Shown here one piece after another: positions 10,925 to 23,631 of a stretch of 64,000 bases of DNA. This DNA is from Adiantum capillus-veneris (Eukaryota > Streptophyta > Polypodiopsida > Polypodiales > Pteridaceae). Under the pieces are notes generated by a model. It was not told the DNA's origin. It searched no databases and saw only the letters and a list, made by a program, of their open reading frames with translations. The DNA lies in the NCBI GenBank assembly GCA_014529385.2, contig CM043961.1:15604478-15668477 (forward strand), given 5' to 3'. Both the position numbers and the translations under genes were made by a program. Each line of letters starts with the position of its first letter. The stretch's first letter is position 1.

Positions 10925-10933
10925 CCAACTATC
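10925..10933. repeat. 9-bp target-site duplication, left copy (CCAACTATC)
   Basis: CCAACTATC here and again at 14394-14402. Removing 10934-14402 restores the gag-pol reading frame through L-P-T-I. Confidence 0.85.
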
Positions 10934-10983
10934 GAGTTCTACCAAACATCGAGCGAACTTATCCAAGCAAGCTCAAAACCGAG
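10934..10983 (+). repeat. MULE-type terminal inverted repeat, left
   Basis: Imperfect inverted match to 14344-14393; key shared words are CCAAAC, CGAGC and AAGCAA. Confidence 0.65.
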
Positions 10984-11363
10984 CAAAGTTATTAAGTGAG
11001 TTGCTCAAGTATATGTATACCTCTTCTATAGAGAGAGCTTTCTCTAAACCCAACGTATATCCCACTTCATGTATCAATTGAACAGCTTCTTTCACAAATT
11101 AGATTAAAGATGTGGCTCCTTTCCATTTTGGATCATCGTTTGAAAAAAACTAGTAGATGTCAAGAATGCCTTAATTTGGTTGCAACAAAATTCAATCTCT
11201 TTTGAGCTTGTGTCTGCTCAAGATCTATAAGGTGGTATGGAAATCTTTGCTAGCTGGATGAGGGAAAGAATTGCATTGTATTGACAACGCATTGTTTTGG
11301 AGACCATAGGGACCTGCCAAACCGAGATATGCCATGTCCATCCACCAGTGAGAGGAGATTCTT

Positions 11364-11368
<5 letters not shown>

Positions 11369-11395
<27 letters not shown>

Positions 11396-11520
11396 AAAAA
11401 CTCTCTAAAAGAGTCTATGCCGGCACAGACTCTTTCAAAGAGTATTTTTTAGAAAGAGCTCTTTGAGTGCTGGCACGGACTCTTTTAGAGAGTTCCTTTT
11501 TAGAAAGAGCTCTTTGAGTT
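11369..11520. repeat. Palindromic module flanked by CT tract (copy 1, with a partial second copy)
   Basis: (CT)13 ends at about 11395. A 28-bp near-perfect palindrome follows at 11408-11435 (AAAGAGTCT...AGACTCTTT around a TGCCGGCA core; one mismatched pair). A related half, GTGCTGGCACGGACTC, is at 11467-11482. GAAAGAGCTCTTTGAG occurs at 11452 and 11504. Confidence 0.65.
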
Positions 11521-11827
11521 TTCAGAGTTCTCTGAGCCACTTCAGGTGAAGGCTCATTTCCCAATTGGTTGCCAATCAGATGAGAAATTGAGAAAAAAAA
11601 AGGGTGCAACCAGTTGCTACCCTACGCCTCCTAGGCACGGAGATGGAGCAGATTGGGAATCGTAGACAACGACAAGTAAATTAACACTCGTGATGTACTT
11701 TTTTAGGTTCTCACAAATTGAGACACTATATTTACTTAATCATACAACTGTTCGTAGTTTTCACAAGAATATAACACGGTCGGTTGTCGGTTGCGCACAA
11801 ATAGGCAACCACTGAAGTATGTGAACT

Positions 11828-11992
<165 letters not shown>

Positions 11993-12062
11993 TTTTTGTT
12001 TAATGCAAGAATGAGCGCCAATGTATGCATTGAGACGGTGATTATAAGCATGTGAATTCACT

Positions 12063-12162
12063 CTTTCTCTCTCTATCTCTATTAAAAAAACTCTCTGAAC
12101 GAGCCCGCGCCGGTGTGGGGTCCTTCAGAGAGTTTTTTTTTTATAGAGATAGAGAGAGAGGA
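12063..12162. repeat. Palindromic module flanked by CT and GA tracts (copy 2)
   Basis: Long inverted repeat: CTCTCTATCTCTATT on the left mirrors ATAGAGATAGAGAG on the right, and inside it AAAAAAACTCTCTGA (12084-12098) pairs exactly with TCAGAGAGTTTTTTT (12125-12139). The loop holds GCGCCGG. Confidence 0.75.
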
Positions 12163-12238
12163 GTGCTCTCTGGGATGCTAGACGCGATCTCCGAAATCCT
12201 CTGTCTGAGACATGGGAAGTGAAAAAAATATCTGTGAA

Positions 12239-12262
12239 GGAGTCCACGCCGGCGTGGACTCC
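12239..12262. repeat. Perfect 24-bp palindrome (copy 3), followed by T9, AT and GA tracts
   Basis: GGAGTCCACGCC is followed immediately by its reverse complement. It is followed by an ACGAG word, T9, (AT)n and (GA)n to 12312. Same GCCGGC core and ACTCC/GAGTC arms as copies 1 and 2. Confidence 0.85.
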
Positions 12263-12312
12263 TACAACGAGTTTTTTTTTATATATATATTTAGAGAGAG
12301 AGAGAGAGAGAG

Positions 12313-13340
12313 GAGTGCATGAAAGAGAGACGTAGCACGAGATCTTCTGTATTTATCTGCAACGCAGGGCAATGCAAGAGGTGAAAACGGCGATGAGCAT
12401 TCAAAATCTTGCTGGTCTAGCAGTTCGCATGTTCTTAAGTTGGTGCTCTCATGCAAGTTTTGGCGGTTGATGATTCAAAACACTTCCATACCAGCGCAGT
12501 ATATGCGGCTACAGTTAGCTGCATCACTCAACCTTTACGGATAGAGCTTTCTTCTGGGGATCCATCAAATACAGTGTGTACAGGAGCTATGGAGATGGAA
12601 AGCTTGGTCGAGGTCTTGTTAGGCCGGATGGGGAGACGGGTGCCACTCATGCATTTGTCAATGCCAGCACCGCATATACCAGGTCTTTTCTCTCGTGGTT
12701 GGGTTTTTAATTGGGTTTTGCAAAAAGGCAGACGTTCACATCAACAAAGGCGGTGTGTAAAGCTTAGAGCTACCGTACTCTAGCTGTGCTGAATGGATAG
12801 CATTTTTCTGTAGGTCGAGAGAAGCATGAAGCTGTCGATTTCTCAAGGTTCCAGCCACTACTACCTGGTGTGATTGAAACCGATGATCATCTAGCTTCAT
12901 ATGTAGTGGTTGTTCAGGGCTCCTCATCGCAAGGTAAATAGTGCTATTACTTTTCAGCTCCATGTATGCTCTTGCATAATATTGTGTAGCATTCTTTTTA
13001 TCTGTAATAGGCTAACAATGAGGTGGTATATTCAGATCCAGCAGCTCCTCCCTTACCACAGGACTTTTTAAATTTTTACACTAGAAAGCGCACCCCATTT
13101 TATCTAGTGTCTGCTTCCCTTTGCCCTCTTGCTGTCCCTTTGCCATTTCCAGACATATTTACTCCTTTGGTTTCTTCCGAAGTGCAACTGACGCAATGTA
13201 AATTAGAAATTTCAGTCATACCTATAGCCACCAAGATCTGTACGAGTGTAGCTATCCTGCCATACCTCCACAAGAAGTTTTGGATAGATTCTCACAATTA
13301 TTCCCACATTATGACTTACCTCAACATCATGAACTTTTGT
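12313..13340. other. Interior of the MULE-type element, unrecognised short ORFs
   Basis: Contains short open frames at 12451-12783 (plus), 12736-12963 (minus) and 13023-13382 (plus) without recognisable domains. Base composition is more balanced than the flanking microsatellites, and short pyrimidine tracts before AG words occur, which would fit captured exon-intron pieces. I cannot identify a parent gene. Confidence 0.35.
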
Positions 13341-13343
13341 GAG

Positions 13344-13399
13344 GGAGGCACAGCATACCTAGCTAGGTACGATTGGGGATAGGGGATCGCCGGCCCGGT

Positions 13400-13432
<33 letters not shown>

Positions 13433-13482
13433 CGGTCCCCTACCCCCAATCGTACCTAGCTAGGTATGCGGTGCCTCCCGAG
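13344..13482. repeat. Inverted repeat around a 33-base G run
   Basis: About 48 bp at 13344-13392 (reading GCATACCTAGCTAGGTACG) is repeated in inverse orientation at 13433-13482. Between them is an unbroken G run of 33 (13400-13432). CCTAGCTAGG is itself palindromic. Confidence 0.85.
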
Positions 13483-14024
13483 CAGAAACTCATGATGTTA
13501 GGTATTGTATGAAAAACACTCAAAAGCAGTTCCCTTTTCCTACATGAGAAAATTTCTAAATCTTCTTGTGCTCGAGAAGCGGCTGCGCAATCTTCAACAT
13601 CCTAGTGGAGGTTCCTTGGGCTGGCACATCCTGGAAAGGTGGAATCTGCAGAAAGATGAAGTTAGGGATCTTAGTGAGATAATAGCTAATAGTGCTGCTG
13701 CATATGGGAGCACGGGGGGGGGGGGGGGGGGGGCGGTCCCCTACCCCCAATCGTACCTAGCTAGGTATGCGGTGCCTCCCGAGCAGAAACTCATGATGTT
13801 AGGTATTGTATGAAAAACACTCAAAAGCAGTTCCCTTTTCCTACATGAGAAAATTTCTAAATCTTCTTGTGCTTGAGAAGCGGCTGCGCAATCTTCAACA
13901 TCCTAGTGGAGGTTCCTTGGGCTGGCACATCCTGGAAAGGTGGAATCTGCAGAAAGATGAAGTTAGGGATCTTAGTGAGATAATAGCTAATAGTGCTGCT
14001 GCATATGGGAGCACAACGAGAGAG
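13414..14024 (+). repeat. Tandem duplication of about 301 bp, each copy preceded by a G run
   Basis: 13433-13713 and 13734-14014 are almost identical: GCGGTCCCCTACC, the CCTAGCTAGG word, then a 70-codon open frame (13505 and 13806, starting M-Y-E-K-H-S-K) and GCATATGGGAGCAC. G runs of 33 and 20 precede them. I see one clear base difference (CTCGAG versus CTTGAG). The frame is not recognised. Confidence 0.85.
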
Positions 14025-14343
14025 TTGGCATCAGATTCGGAATGACCCTTCAAAGAGGAGTTTGTGATGGTTGCAGTATAAAGTAAAGGTTCAGGAATCC
14101 AATGTGTGCTTCAGTAATCACAGGCAGCGCATGTGTGCTTGTGTAGCTACAGGTGGAGGGCCTCTTTTCTCGCTTCTGTAGTATATCAAAGCCTTTCTTT
14201 GGCATTCACAACAAATGTGGCACTCTTCCATTTCTTCAAGTTGGGTCATTAATGATTAAGTGTATTGGCAGATGGAACGATGAGACAATCACCTTGGGCA
14301 AGTTTTTATGATTTAAGTTCTATATGTATCTTCTTGGGTTTTT

Positions 14344-14393
14344 CTCGTTTTTATGATTGCTCGGAAAGGTTTGCTCGGAGTTTGGAATTCCCC
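14344..14393 (-). repeat. MULE-type terminal inverted repeat, right
   Basis: Inverse match of 10934-10983. Confidence 0.65.
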
Positions 14394-14402
14394 CCAACTA
14401 TC
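14394..14402. repeat. 9-bp target-site duplication, right copy (CCAACTATC)
   Basis: Second copy of the word at 10925-10933; the gag-pol frame resumes here with P-T-I-S-P-P-K-W. Confidence 0.85.
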
Positions 14403-14745
14403 TCACCACCTAAGTGGGATGAAAAATTCTATGTCACCTCAAGTGTGGGTGATGACTCATTGGGGGCTGTGCTACTCCAAAAGGATACGACGACATCTTT
14501 CATGAGGCCAATCTACTTCTCTAGTCAAATGATGAAAACAACAGAGAGGTTTCACCCATGTGGAACACTTAGTCCTAGCTCTTAGATTTGCAACTACAAA
14601 GTTTAGGTCATATTTGCTGCCTAAGCAATTTGTGATTCTAACCACGGATGAGATATTTCCCTATGTCATACAACACATGGATGTGTCTGCTAGGATTACT
14701 AAATGGCTAGTTCGTCTGCAATAATTTGACTACACGGTACAGGTG
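14394..14745 (+). pseudogene. B1 RT-linked RNase H, degenerate
   Basis: Continuation of the interrupted gag-pol. K-F-Y-V-T-S-S-V-G-D-D-S-L-G-A-V-L-L-Q stands where an active RNase H has D-A-S-xx-G-A-V-L, so the first acidic residue is not in place. Y-F-S-S-Q-M-M follows, then frame changes near 14560, and I-L-T-T-D-E near 14640. In Tat-like elements this first RNase H is known to decay once a second one is present. Confidence 0.7.
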
Positions 14746-15429
14746 GAAAGCACGACAAGGGCAATCTTGGGGGGACTCATGACCTACCAAGTCTTTGAAA
14801 GGAAGGAGAAGCAATCTAAAGGGGAAGAAGTTCGATTACCTCCAGTACCACCAATGGTAGAAGGAGCGCACTCTCTCTACTTTGATGGAGCCTACAAGCG
14901 AACGTTCGACAAAGCAGTTGGCGGTATAGTGGTCTTTGATGACAAAGGGGCAAAGGGATTTTTGATGGGCCAATTGTTAGATTCACATTCTAACAATGAA
15001 GCTGAGTATGCAACACTAACCAAGGGTCTACAATGGTGCGTCTCGCAAGGTGTACAACGCCTTAATGTATTTGGGGATGCTCTACTTTTGGTAAGGCAAG
15101 TAAATGGAGTATGGACATGCAAGAATCCTAGCTTGAGGACTCACTTAAGTGGTGTAAAAACCTTGTTGGGTAGCTTTGAAGAAGTTCAAATACACCATAT
15201 CCCAAGGACTCAAAACCATGAAGCAGATGCCCTAGCAAGTGAAAGACTGCAAGAAGTGGTGGTTGGGGCTATAAAGCTAAAGCTCCCTCTATTTCAAGGT
15301 AGTGATGCCTTACCTGACATCATGCATTTTTTGGAAACAGGGGAATGCCCATCAGATTTAACAAAGGGACAAAATCAATGGCTGACGCGGAAGGCCACAA
15401 GGTATCGGCTCATCAATGATGGTTTGTAA
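14743..15429 (+). pseudogene. B1 second, archaeal-type RNase H (aRNH)
   Basis: 228-codon open stretch ending at a TAA that replaces a Tyr codon of B2. The four acidic positions are seen: Y-F-D-G-A-Y near 14878, N-N-E-A-E-Y near 14995, F-G-D-A-L-L near 15070 and H-E-A-D-A-L-A near 15225. This extra RNase H between RNase H and integrase defines Tat-lineage Ty3/gypsy elements and would cleave the RNA strand of the RNA-DNA hybrid. It matches B2 47810-48185 colinearly. Confidence 0.85.
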
Positions 15430-16445
15430 TATAAGGGTAAGGACCAAATACTCAGGAAGGTCCCTCTCTCTCAGAAATCACGGGAGTAATTGCTAGCTGT
15501 CACGACGGGGTTTGTGGTGGTCACTTTTCCCTAGACATAACAAGTAGGAAAATCTTGCAGGCTGGCTTCATATGGCCTAGCCTCAACCGTGATGTACACC
15601 ACTGGTGCACAATGTGTAAGTTGTGTCAAAAGACCGGCACTAGGCCACTTATGCCTGAACCACAGACACCTATTCTCTCATATGGACCATTTGAAAAGTG
15701 GGGTATCGATGCCATAGGACCATTACCTAGGGCCAACTCAAGAAAATTCTACATCATCATGGGGGTCAACTACATGACTAGATGGGCAGAAGCTACAGCC
15801 ACTACTAGAATCACAGTGGTAGAGGTAGCTAAGTTTATCTACGAGCACATATGCTATAGGTTTGGCACACCATTAGAGATCATCTCTGATAGAGGGCCAG
15901 GTTTCAGAGCAGACTTGGTAGGAGAATTAATGCAAAAACTGGGCATTACAAGGAGGCACTCTTCACCATATTACCCTCAATGTAATGGCCTAGTTGAAAA
16001 GGTGAATGGAACGGTTTCTAAAATTATTACCAAGCAGGTAAAAAATCATCCTGGAGACTGGGATAAGTACCTACTACCAGCTTTGTGGGCCTACAGAACC
16101 TCATTCCGTACATCCTTGGGATTCACACCTATCATCTAGTATTTGGTAAGGAAGCATTCTTGCCCATTGAAGTGCAACTACAAAGTCTTAGAGTAATGGC
16201 AAGCCAACTTCAATGGCCCAACATGCATTTGAGAGATCACATCATCGACTTGGAGAGACTACACCTGGACAGAGAAGAAGCAATAAATTATTATGCGGCA
16301 CAAGCAGAGCATAGACGGCTTAGCTTTAACCAGCATCTTCGGCAAAAAGAATTGAAGAAAGGAATGTTGGTGCTCGGCTACGACAATCGCTTCGACACGC
16401 GCAAAGATAAGAAACTCCTACTCTGGGAAGGCCCTTTTATCATGA
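15430..16445 (+). pseudogene. B1 integrase (broken)
   Basis: Zinc-finger end (H-W-C-T-M-C-K-L-C-Q) near 15600-15635; core with G-I-D-A-I-G-P (first Asp) near 15703, S-D-R-G-P-G-F (second Asp) near 15885 and V-E-K-V-N-G (Glu) near 15995; C-terminal part with L-P-I-E-V-Q, L-D-R-E-E-A-I-N-Y-Y and W-E-G-P-F near 16160-16440. A frame change lies near 16100-16130 and stops precede 15555. Homology to B2 stops at about 16445. Confidence 0.85.
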
Positions 16446-18000
<1,555 letters not shown>

Positions 18001-18746
18001 AAAACCCCACTCTTCCCTAATAACCTAGCCATGGCTAGTGGACTGTAAAAAAACTCTCCCCAACCCCACTCTTTCTCTCTCTATCTCTACCTTCTCTCTC
18101 TCTCTATCTCTCTTACTAGAGAGTCATCTAGGCCTTCTACTGCGACCAGAGGATATTTGCAATGACCAGTGGGTAAGGACCACCTCTCAAGCCTATATAA
18201 AGAGGCCTCCGCTTAGCACAAAGGGACACAAGACACAGGGGAGAGGAGACACCCAAGAGAGAACACTCAAGTGAATGAGGGGCATACTAGCTCCATGCAC
18301 TCTTCATTGTAAGCACCACTAAGCACGTAGTGCACCCATGCTTGAGAGCTAATGGAATCATGTTTGGTTGCAAGCTTTGGGCACTTAGCATTGGCAACAT
18401 CACCATTCTCCCCATGATTCCCCACACCATGTTGAGTTACTAAGCACGACCACTCTATGCACGTGAAGTAGTCGCTACTCTCCCACCAAGCAACATGAGC
18501 ACGCTTGGATTGAAGGTATCAACGCCACGCCACCTTGGCCCGCTCCCAATGTTGGTGATTGAGGTCGTCGATGGCTGCATCTTCTTGTTGTTCTCCCTCA
18601 ACTAACCCTCCCGCTAACTCCAACCTGGTCGTCCACCATATGGTGCTCGTATCTCATGTTGCATCCCAAATGCCAAGAGCCAGGTTTGTTGTCCTCAAGA
18701 CCACCACTTGTAAGTATCTTCATCACCAATAAAAGGGGTGTAATTT
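18001..18746 (+). promoter_or_regulatory. Probable U3/R part of the B1 3' LTR, with TATA box at 18192
   Basis: TATATAAAGAGGC begins at about 18192, a strong TATA match, followed by a G/A-rich transcript-like leader. The clear repeat with the 5' LTR only starts at 18747, so the LTR must extend leftwards on this side. The exact LTR start and polypurine tract could not be found. Confidence 0.5.
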
Positions 18747-19098
18747 TGTCTTGATCTTTGGGGTCCATCCTCTATTCTGAATTCCCATAGTTACGGGATG
18801 TTTTATCTCTTGTATATCACCCTACTCATGCTCCATCATGTGCACATACTAATGACTTGTGATGAGGCATTTCTCTACATGTGAATGGTTGTTACACCAC
18901 CATTTCGTATTGACTACCTAGAGAGCATTTCACGTTTGCTACCTTAGGTCATGTATGTTTGTGTCCTAGCCGCATTTATGCTAGGTGGTGCCCCTTCCTA
19001 CCGATAGGATCATTCCTACCTCGAGATGATGCTTGGGGATGTTCAGGCTATGTGTGGTGTAGAGGCCACCCCATATGGCATGTCATTTTCGGCGATCA
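18747..19098 (+). repeat. B1 3' LTR, part shared with the 5' LTR
   Basis: Direct repeat of 6636-7045, ending ...GGCGATCA; A2 sequence follows at 19099. Confidence 0.75.
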
Positions 19099-20060
19099 AT
19101 ATCTCTTACTCTTCTTGTCTAATTTTTGATTACGACTGATCTCTAGTGAAGAGTCACTAGATGAATCGCTACTCGTGTCTTCTGCTCTCCTGGATAGACT
19201 GTCATCTAGGGTACCACTAGGCCCTGAATGGTTTGTCCCCACATTTGTGCTAAGATTTATCTCAGATTCTTCTTCCTTGCAGACAATTTCAATTGATGTG
19301 ATGATTTTGACTCCAAATCGTGTGAAATGTGGTCTCGTGAGATGCTATTAGTTCCAACGTCAGTCAAGCCTTCATCCTGTAGGTCATCAAAAGATATATG
19401 CATTGCTTGTATCATATTTAAGGGTACGAGCGATGGCATTTCATTCCCCTCAAGTGTTACCCAAGTCGTGCCTCTTTTCCCCCAAGTGTCTATGGTTACT
19501 GCTAGGTGGACCCAATCTACATTTTCAGACTCATTCATCCCAGGTAGAACATCTATATAATTCCCCAATATCAGTGTCCATTTTACATGTGTAGCAATAG
19601 TGCAATAGGACCGAGTGAACTGTGGTGTCAGATCTATGATCAATTATAAATATGTTTCCTAGAGGATATGCTCGACCAGTTACAAGATCTACTCAAATAA
19701 CAGAGTCGTAGAACCTCAAGTAGACATGGTTTTTAGACCAGTCATGCACCATTTTCTTCCCTCATGAAAGGACGTCCTAAGATCGTCTCAGATGCCATAG
19801 TGCTTGGAGAAATCCATAATAGTGAAGGTATTTCTTATTTTATGTCCAAAGACCTTGACCTTGAGATCTTCTAGCATCCCAATTGGTTTAACAATAGACC
19901 CATTGGCCATCTTTACTACTATGGTTGTGGTCTCAAGGTGAGGTCTTCCCATAGTTTCCTAGCAATTTTTAGTCACAATGCTAATCCCAACACCACCATC
20001 AAGGATTCCCTTCACAGTTAATCCCTTGGTAGTAATTGGTATGGTTGATTGGATTCATCT
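19099..20060 (-). pseudogene. A2 gag-protease C-terminus: PR1 with D-G-G and acidic tail
   Basis: Protease at the usual place between gag and RT. The catalytic loop reads V-K-G-I-L-D-G-G-V-G-I-S with D-G-G at 19992-20000, the same D-G-G as A1. Further on come P-I-G-M-L-E-D-L-K-V-K, the M-I-L-G-R-P-F-M equivalent near 19770, W-V-H-L-A-V-T-I-D-T-W and an acidic Ser/Glu/Asp-rich tail to 19099. Frame changes and stops are present. Confidence 0.78.
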
Positions 20061-21160
20061 CCCTCAAAGTATTGTCCCAACTTGTTAACAGGTATTTCTA
20101 CAAAGAGTTCTCACCTAGGTTGGGTTGTGGATCTAAGTGCCCCTCTTCTATAGGCATCTCCCTAGCTCCATCCATCTGTGCAAATTGTGGTAGCCCGAAT
20201 TTCAGTTCTCCATTGAGGAAAGCTCAAAGAGCTAAGAATAGCTTGGGGTCTCCATATACTTTGGACATGATGGTGGTTCTAACTTCTGAAGCCATGAAAT
20301 TCATCAATTTGGCAATATTTAACAGTACCTTTTGGGCTTCTGTCCCTTGACGTGGGGAAGATGGGATCTCCATTTCTTTTATAGGATCGGCTAGTCCCTC
20401 TGTAAACATTCTTTGCAACAAGAAGTGAGTACGCCCACTTTCCCATGACTTCAAGTCACTTTCTTCTTGGATGACACTAGGTATGGCTAGGGGTCTACAG
20501 ACTTTGTGAGGTTGTGGTTGCATGGGGAACACTATGTCTGTAATCTGGATCTGCCTAGGTGCTGGCTCCAGATCCCTTTGGGTCTCTTCTACCAAACTCC
20601 TTAATTGCTTGACTCGCTCGATCTCCTTTGTAGGGTTTGGGTAAGTTCCTATCTTCTTCTTGGGTCCTGGCCATTGTGGCTCATGAGAAGATCTTTCTTG
20701 TTGGTTTCTTTCCTACTGGTCGTTTTGGTGACCATGGTTTCACCTGAATCAGAATCCTCTTTAGTGTCGTTCATGTATACGGGTCGTCACCAGTCCCTTT
20801 GTTGGTCTTTGAACTGGGGTCTCACTTCGCTGCTTTTTGTGATCTCTTCCTTCGTGTTTTCTTCTTCTTCTGAGATTGGGCAATTGATGCCATGTCTCTT
20901 TCCACAAGAATATAATTTTGTTTTTGGAGCATTGATTGTGTGAGTACATTACTGGTACCACAGGTGTACTTTGTGACGTCTCCTTGGTAACCTCAATCAA
21001 GTTTAATGGCGTGATCTTTGGTGAATTTGGATTATTTGGACATTGGGCAATCAAATGATCTATGCCACATCAATTACACATGAGTATCGGCATTGTAGAC
21101 GTTCTCTCTTGATTGGTTTGCATTAGTGTAGCATTCTTTTGTAGCCTAATAGGACACTCC
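20061..21160 (-). pseudogene. A2 gag spacer between zinc knuckles and PR1
   Basis: Colinear with A1 36960-38160. Contains L-R-N-L/V-E-E-T-Q-R near 20590, a Glu/Lys-rich linker near 20650-20900 and I-A-Q-C-P-N-N-P-N-S-P-K-I-T-P-L-N near 21010-21055, the end of a C-x2-C-x3-H-x4-C knuckle. Several stops. Confidence 0.7.
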
Positions 21161-21420
21161 ACACTCATAGCATTGAAGAGGTGGTCTCTTGGCACTGTAA
21201 TTGATATTTTGGCCTCTTGCAGCAAGAGCAACTACTTGCTAGACAGGTTTGACTTGTCCCCAATATCCTCCATGTAGTATTGTGGACCTCCACACTCATA
21301 GCATTGAAGAGGTGGTCTCTTGGAATTGTAATTGATATTTTGGCCTCTTGCAGCAAGAGAATCTACTTGATAGACAGGTTTGACTTGTCCCCAATAGTCC
21401 TCCATGTAGTATTGTGGACT
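21159..21420 (-). repeat. Tandem duplication of 131 bp within the A2 zinc-knuckle region
   Basis: 21159-21289 and 21290-21418 are near-identical, starting CCACACTCATAGCATTGAAG. The repeated unit encodes Y-Y-M-E-D...G-Q-x-x-P and a C-Y-E-C-G-G knuckle start. A1 has it once (38172-38310). Confidence 0.85.
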
Positions 21421-22688
21421 TTCTTCAAGTGCATCAACCCCATAGGCAATATTAGGATCTATATCTTCCTCACAGCTTTCCAAACAAGCAATAGATGACT
21501 CACAACCCATTTGATTCACCGAAGTGATTCTCGGATGTGGTGGTTGTGGTCCTAGCAATGGAAGTGGTAAGGGTGTTGTTTGAACAACATTTTGGTCCCT
21601 AGGGACCATGTGTTGTGATGTTTGTTCAAGAGGTGGGACCGGCATCAATGCAGGCACTCAAGGTGTATCCGTCCATGCTAAGGTTGGTCTATTGACCACC
21701 GCGTGCTTAAATACTATGCAATCCTTAGCTTGATGACTCTACCTCCCACAAGATTGCAATTCTCATTGAATTTACTCTAAAAGTAGGGCATTCACTGGTA
21801 TTATGCGGACCATAGCATATTGAGCACCATTGAGGTTCCTTCTTGGATACAGATGATTGTTTTGCGGCGCACGATTGTCTCTAAGACTCTCTTGAATGGC
21901 CTTGGTGAGATCTGCTAAATTCATCTTAGATATCTTTGGCTCCTTAGCAATAGGCTTTAGGGTCATTGGTTGATGCCCCGATGTTTGCGAGCTAGTAGAT
22001 TTAGGCTCAACAGACACTCTTTCTCCTTGAATCATTAAATTATCCTCCAATTGGATCGCATTAGTGGTGACTTCTTCCCAAGTGGTGATACCTCTAATGA
22101 CTAGACTATTGTAGATATCCTCATGTCGTAATCTCCTAATGAATCTATTAAGAAATTGGTTACTATTGAAGCACGCATTTGGATTACAATGAGAATTTAA
22201 ATGCTTCAAGCGACTAAGAAAGTCTCTTACCGACTCTCCTTCCTCTCATTGGGCTTTTTGGAGATGAGATGCTACATCCCAAAGCACTCCCTCTTGTATG
22301 TATTCTTTCAAGAACACTCTTCTAAGAGTAGGGTAAATCGTTTTTCTTCCACCCTTAGGGTTCTACACCAATCTCCAGCCTTCCCTCATAAGGTTAGGCT
22401 TAAAGCATTACTCTTATGTAGGTCATTGTGTTCTCCTAGGGAAGCACATATTTGTTCAAACACTTCAATATGCTTTCTCACATCCCCACCTCCACTAAAT
22501 TTTTGTGTGAGCTTGGCTATTTGTACTACCTTACTTCTAGGCTCTCTATCAGGCATGCTACGCATATTCTCAGCAATAGATCGACCGATAGCTTGAGCAA
22601 ACGTTGCCAAGTCACCTAAGTGAGCAGGCACCATGGGTGAAGGTGCTCCAGAGACTACATGTGGAGTAGGTATTGGCATTGGGCTTGG
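21421..22688 (-). pseudogene. A2 gag, middle and capsid-like part
   Basis: Reading left from 22688: P-M-P-I-P-T-P-H-V-V, then G-R-S-I-A-E-N-M-R-S near 22550, K-L-T-Q-K-F near 22500, the capsid core (D-F-L-S-R-L-K-H-L-N near 22200, F-I-R-R-L-R-H-E near 22140, I-R-G-I-T-T-W-E near 22090) and A-I-Q-E-S-L-R near 21890. It lines up with A1 39590-38500. At A1 the site after which A2 stops (22688) is followed by more gag, which in this window is found at 61273-62593 in the other orientation. Confidence 0.82.
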
Positions 22689-23611
22689 TGTTATTAGCAG
22701 CAAGCCAACACAGACACCATTTTTCGGAGTTCTCTTTGTAAAACATTTATTATTTTGATAAATCGGGAATATTGTAACTCCTACTTTCTCGAACAAAACT
22801 CTATAATTAATAAGCAGGGGCTACAAGCTTCTAGATTGTATCAGTCAGTCATCAACCAAATTTGGTAGAACTCTAGATTATAAGTTTTGACCACCTAAAA
22901 ACCTTGGCTAAGGTATAAAAGCCAATTTTTGTAAGTTTTTATAAGTTTTGGATAAGAAATACTCGGCGTAAGCTAACGGTGCTCACTTCTCTCCTTTTTG
23001 TGCTTCCTACTCTCTCTTCGGTTGTCACATTGCGATTGCGTTTGTTGCATTGCAACCGCAGGTAAGATCTCTACGCATTGACGTAAGCCATTCACAGTAA
23101 TTCGTAGCTTTTGGCGTCACCGATCTACGGACTAATTTCATCATAACTAGAAATTTACACTTTTAAATTAAAAACTAAGCATAAGTGGGGTATTGGGGCA
23201 TCATCGCTAAGCATTTAAATGCATTCTGGGTCAAAAACAACTAGGTCAAAAATCCACTGCTGTTAATAATTGCAATTTTGAAACTTGACCTAAAGTGGGG
23301 TTTGAGACCCTAAGCATGCCTGCTTAGGTCTTATAAACTTTTCCTAGAAGTTTCATTATGTTTGGATGTCATTTGATGCTGTAATGGATGTGATTTGTTT
23401 ACCGATGAGCGATTGGCTTTTGGTGATTTCAGTCACTTGAGTGTAGCTTGAGTTAGATGCGAGTTGTTAGTTGTTTTTCGAGAGATTGACAACCTCTTGT
23501 AGCCTCTATGAACTAGTCGAGTCAGCTTCGTCCCATGGTTTGACAAATCAATCATGGTTCGGGCTAATACTACAATAAGATAGGATGGTGAGGTTATACA
23601 TGCGTCCCACA
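22689..23611 (+). repeat. D 5' LTR
   Basis: Starts TGTTATTAGC, ends GCGTCCCACA; 923 bp. The same sequence lies in inverse orientation at 62594-63504. A TATA box (TATAAAAG) is at 22914. PBS follows after 2 bp. Confidence 0.85.
22914..22921 (+). promoter_or_regulatory. TATA box of D 5' LTR
   Basis: TATAAAAG, conserved in the inverted 3' LTR at 63285-63292. Confidence 0.6.
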
Positions 23612-23613
23612 TT

Positions 23614-23631
23614 TGGCGCCGCTGTCGGGGA
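23614..23631 (+). other. D primer-binding site (tRNA-Asp type)
   Basis: TGGCGCCGCTGTCGGGGA, 2 bp after the LTR. Athila-type plant elements use a very similar PBS, complementary to the 3' end of tRNA-Asp. A1 has the same class of site at 42087-42104. Confidence 0.75.

Noticed and set aside
18192-18202. TATA box as promoter of a host gene at 18200-18750
   Set aside because: No coding frame follows, and the sequence runs into the LTR repeat; read as the LTR promoter.
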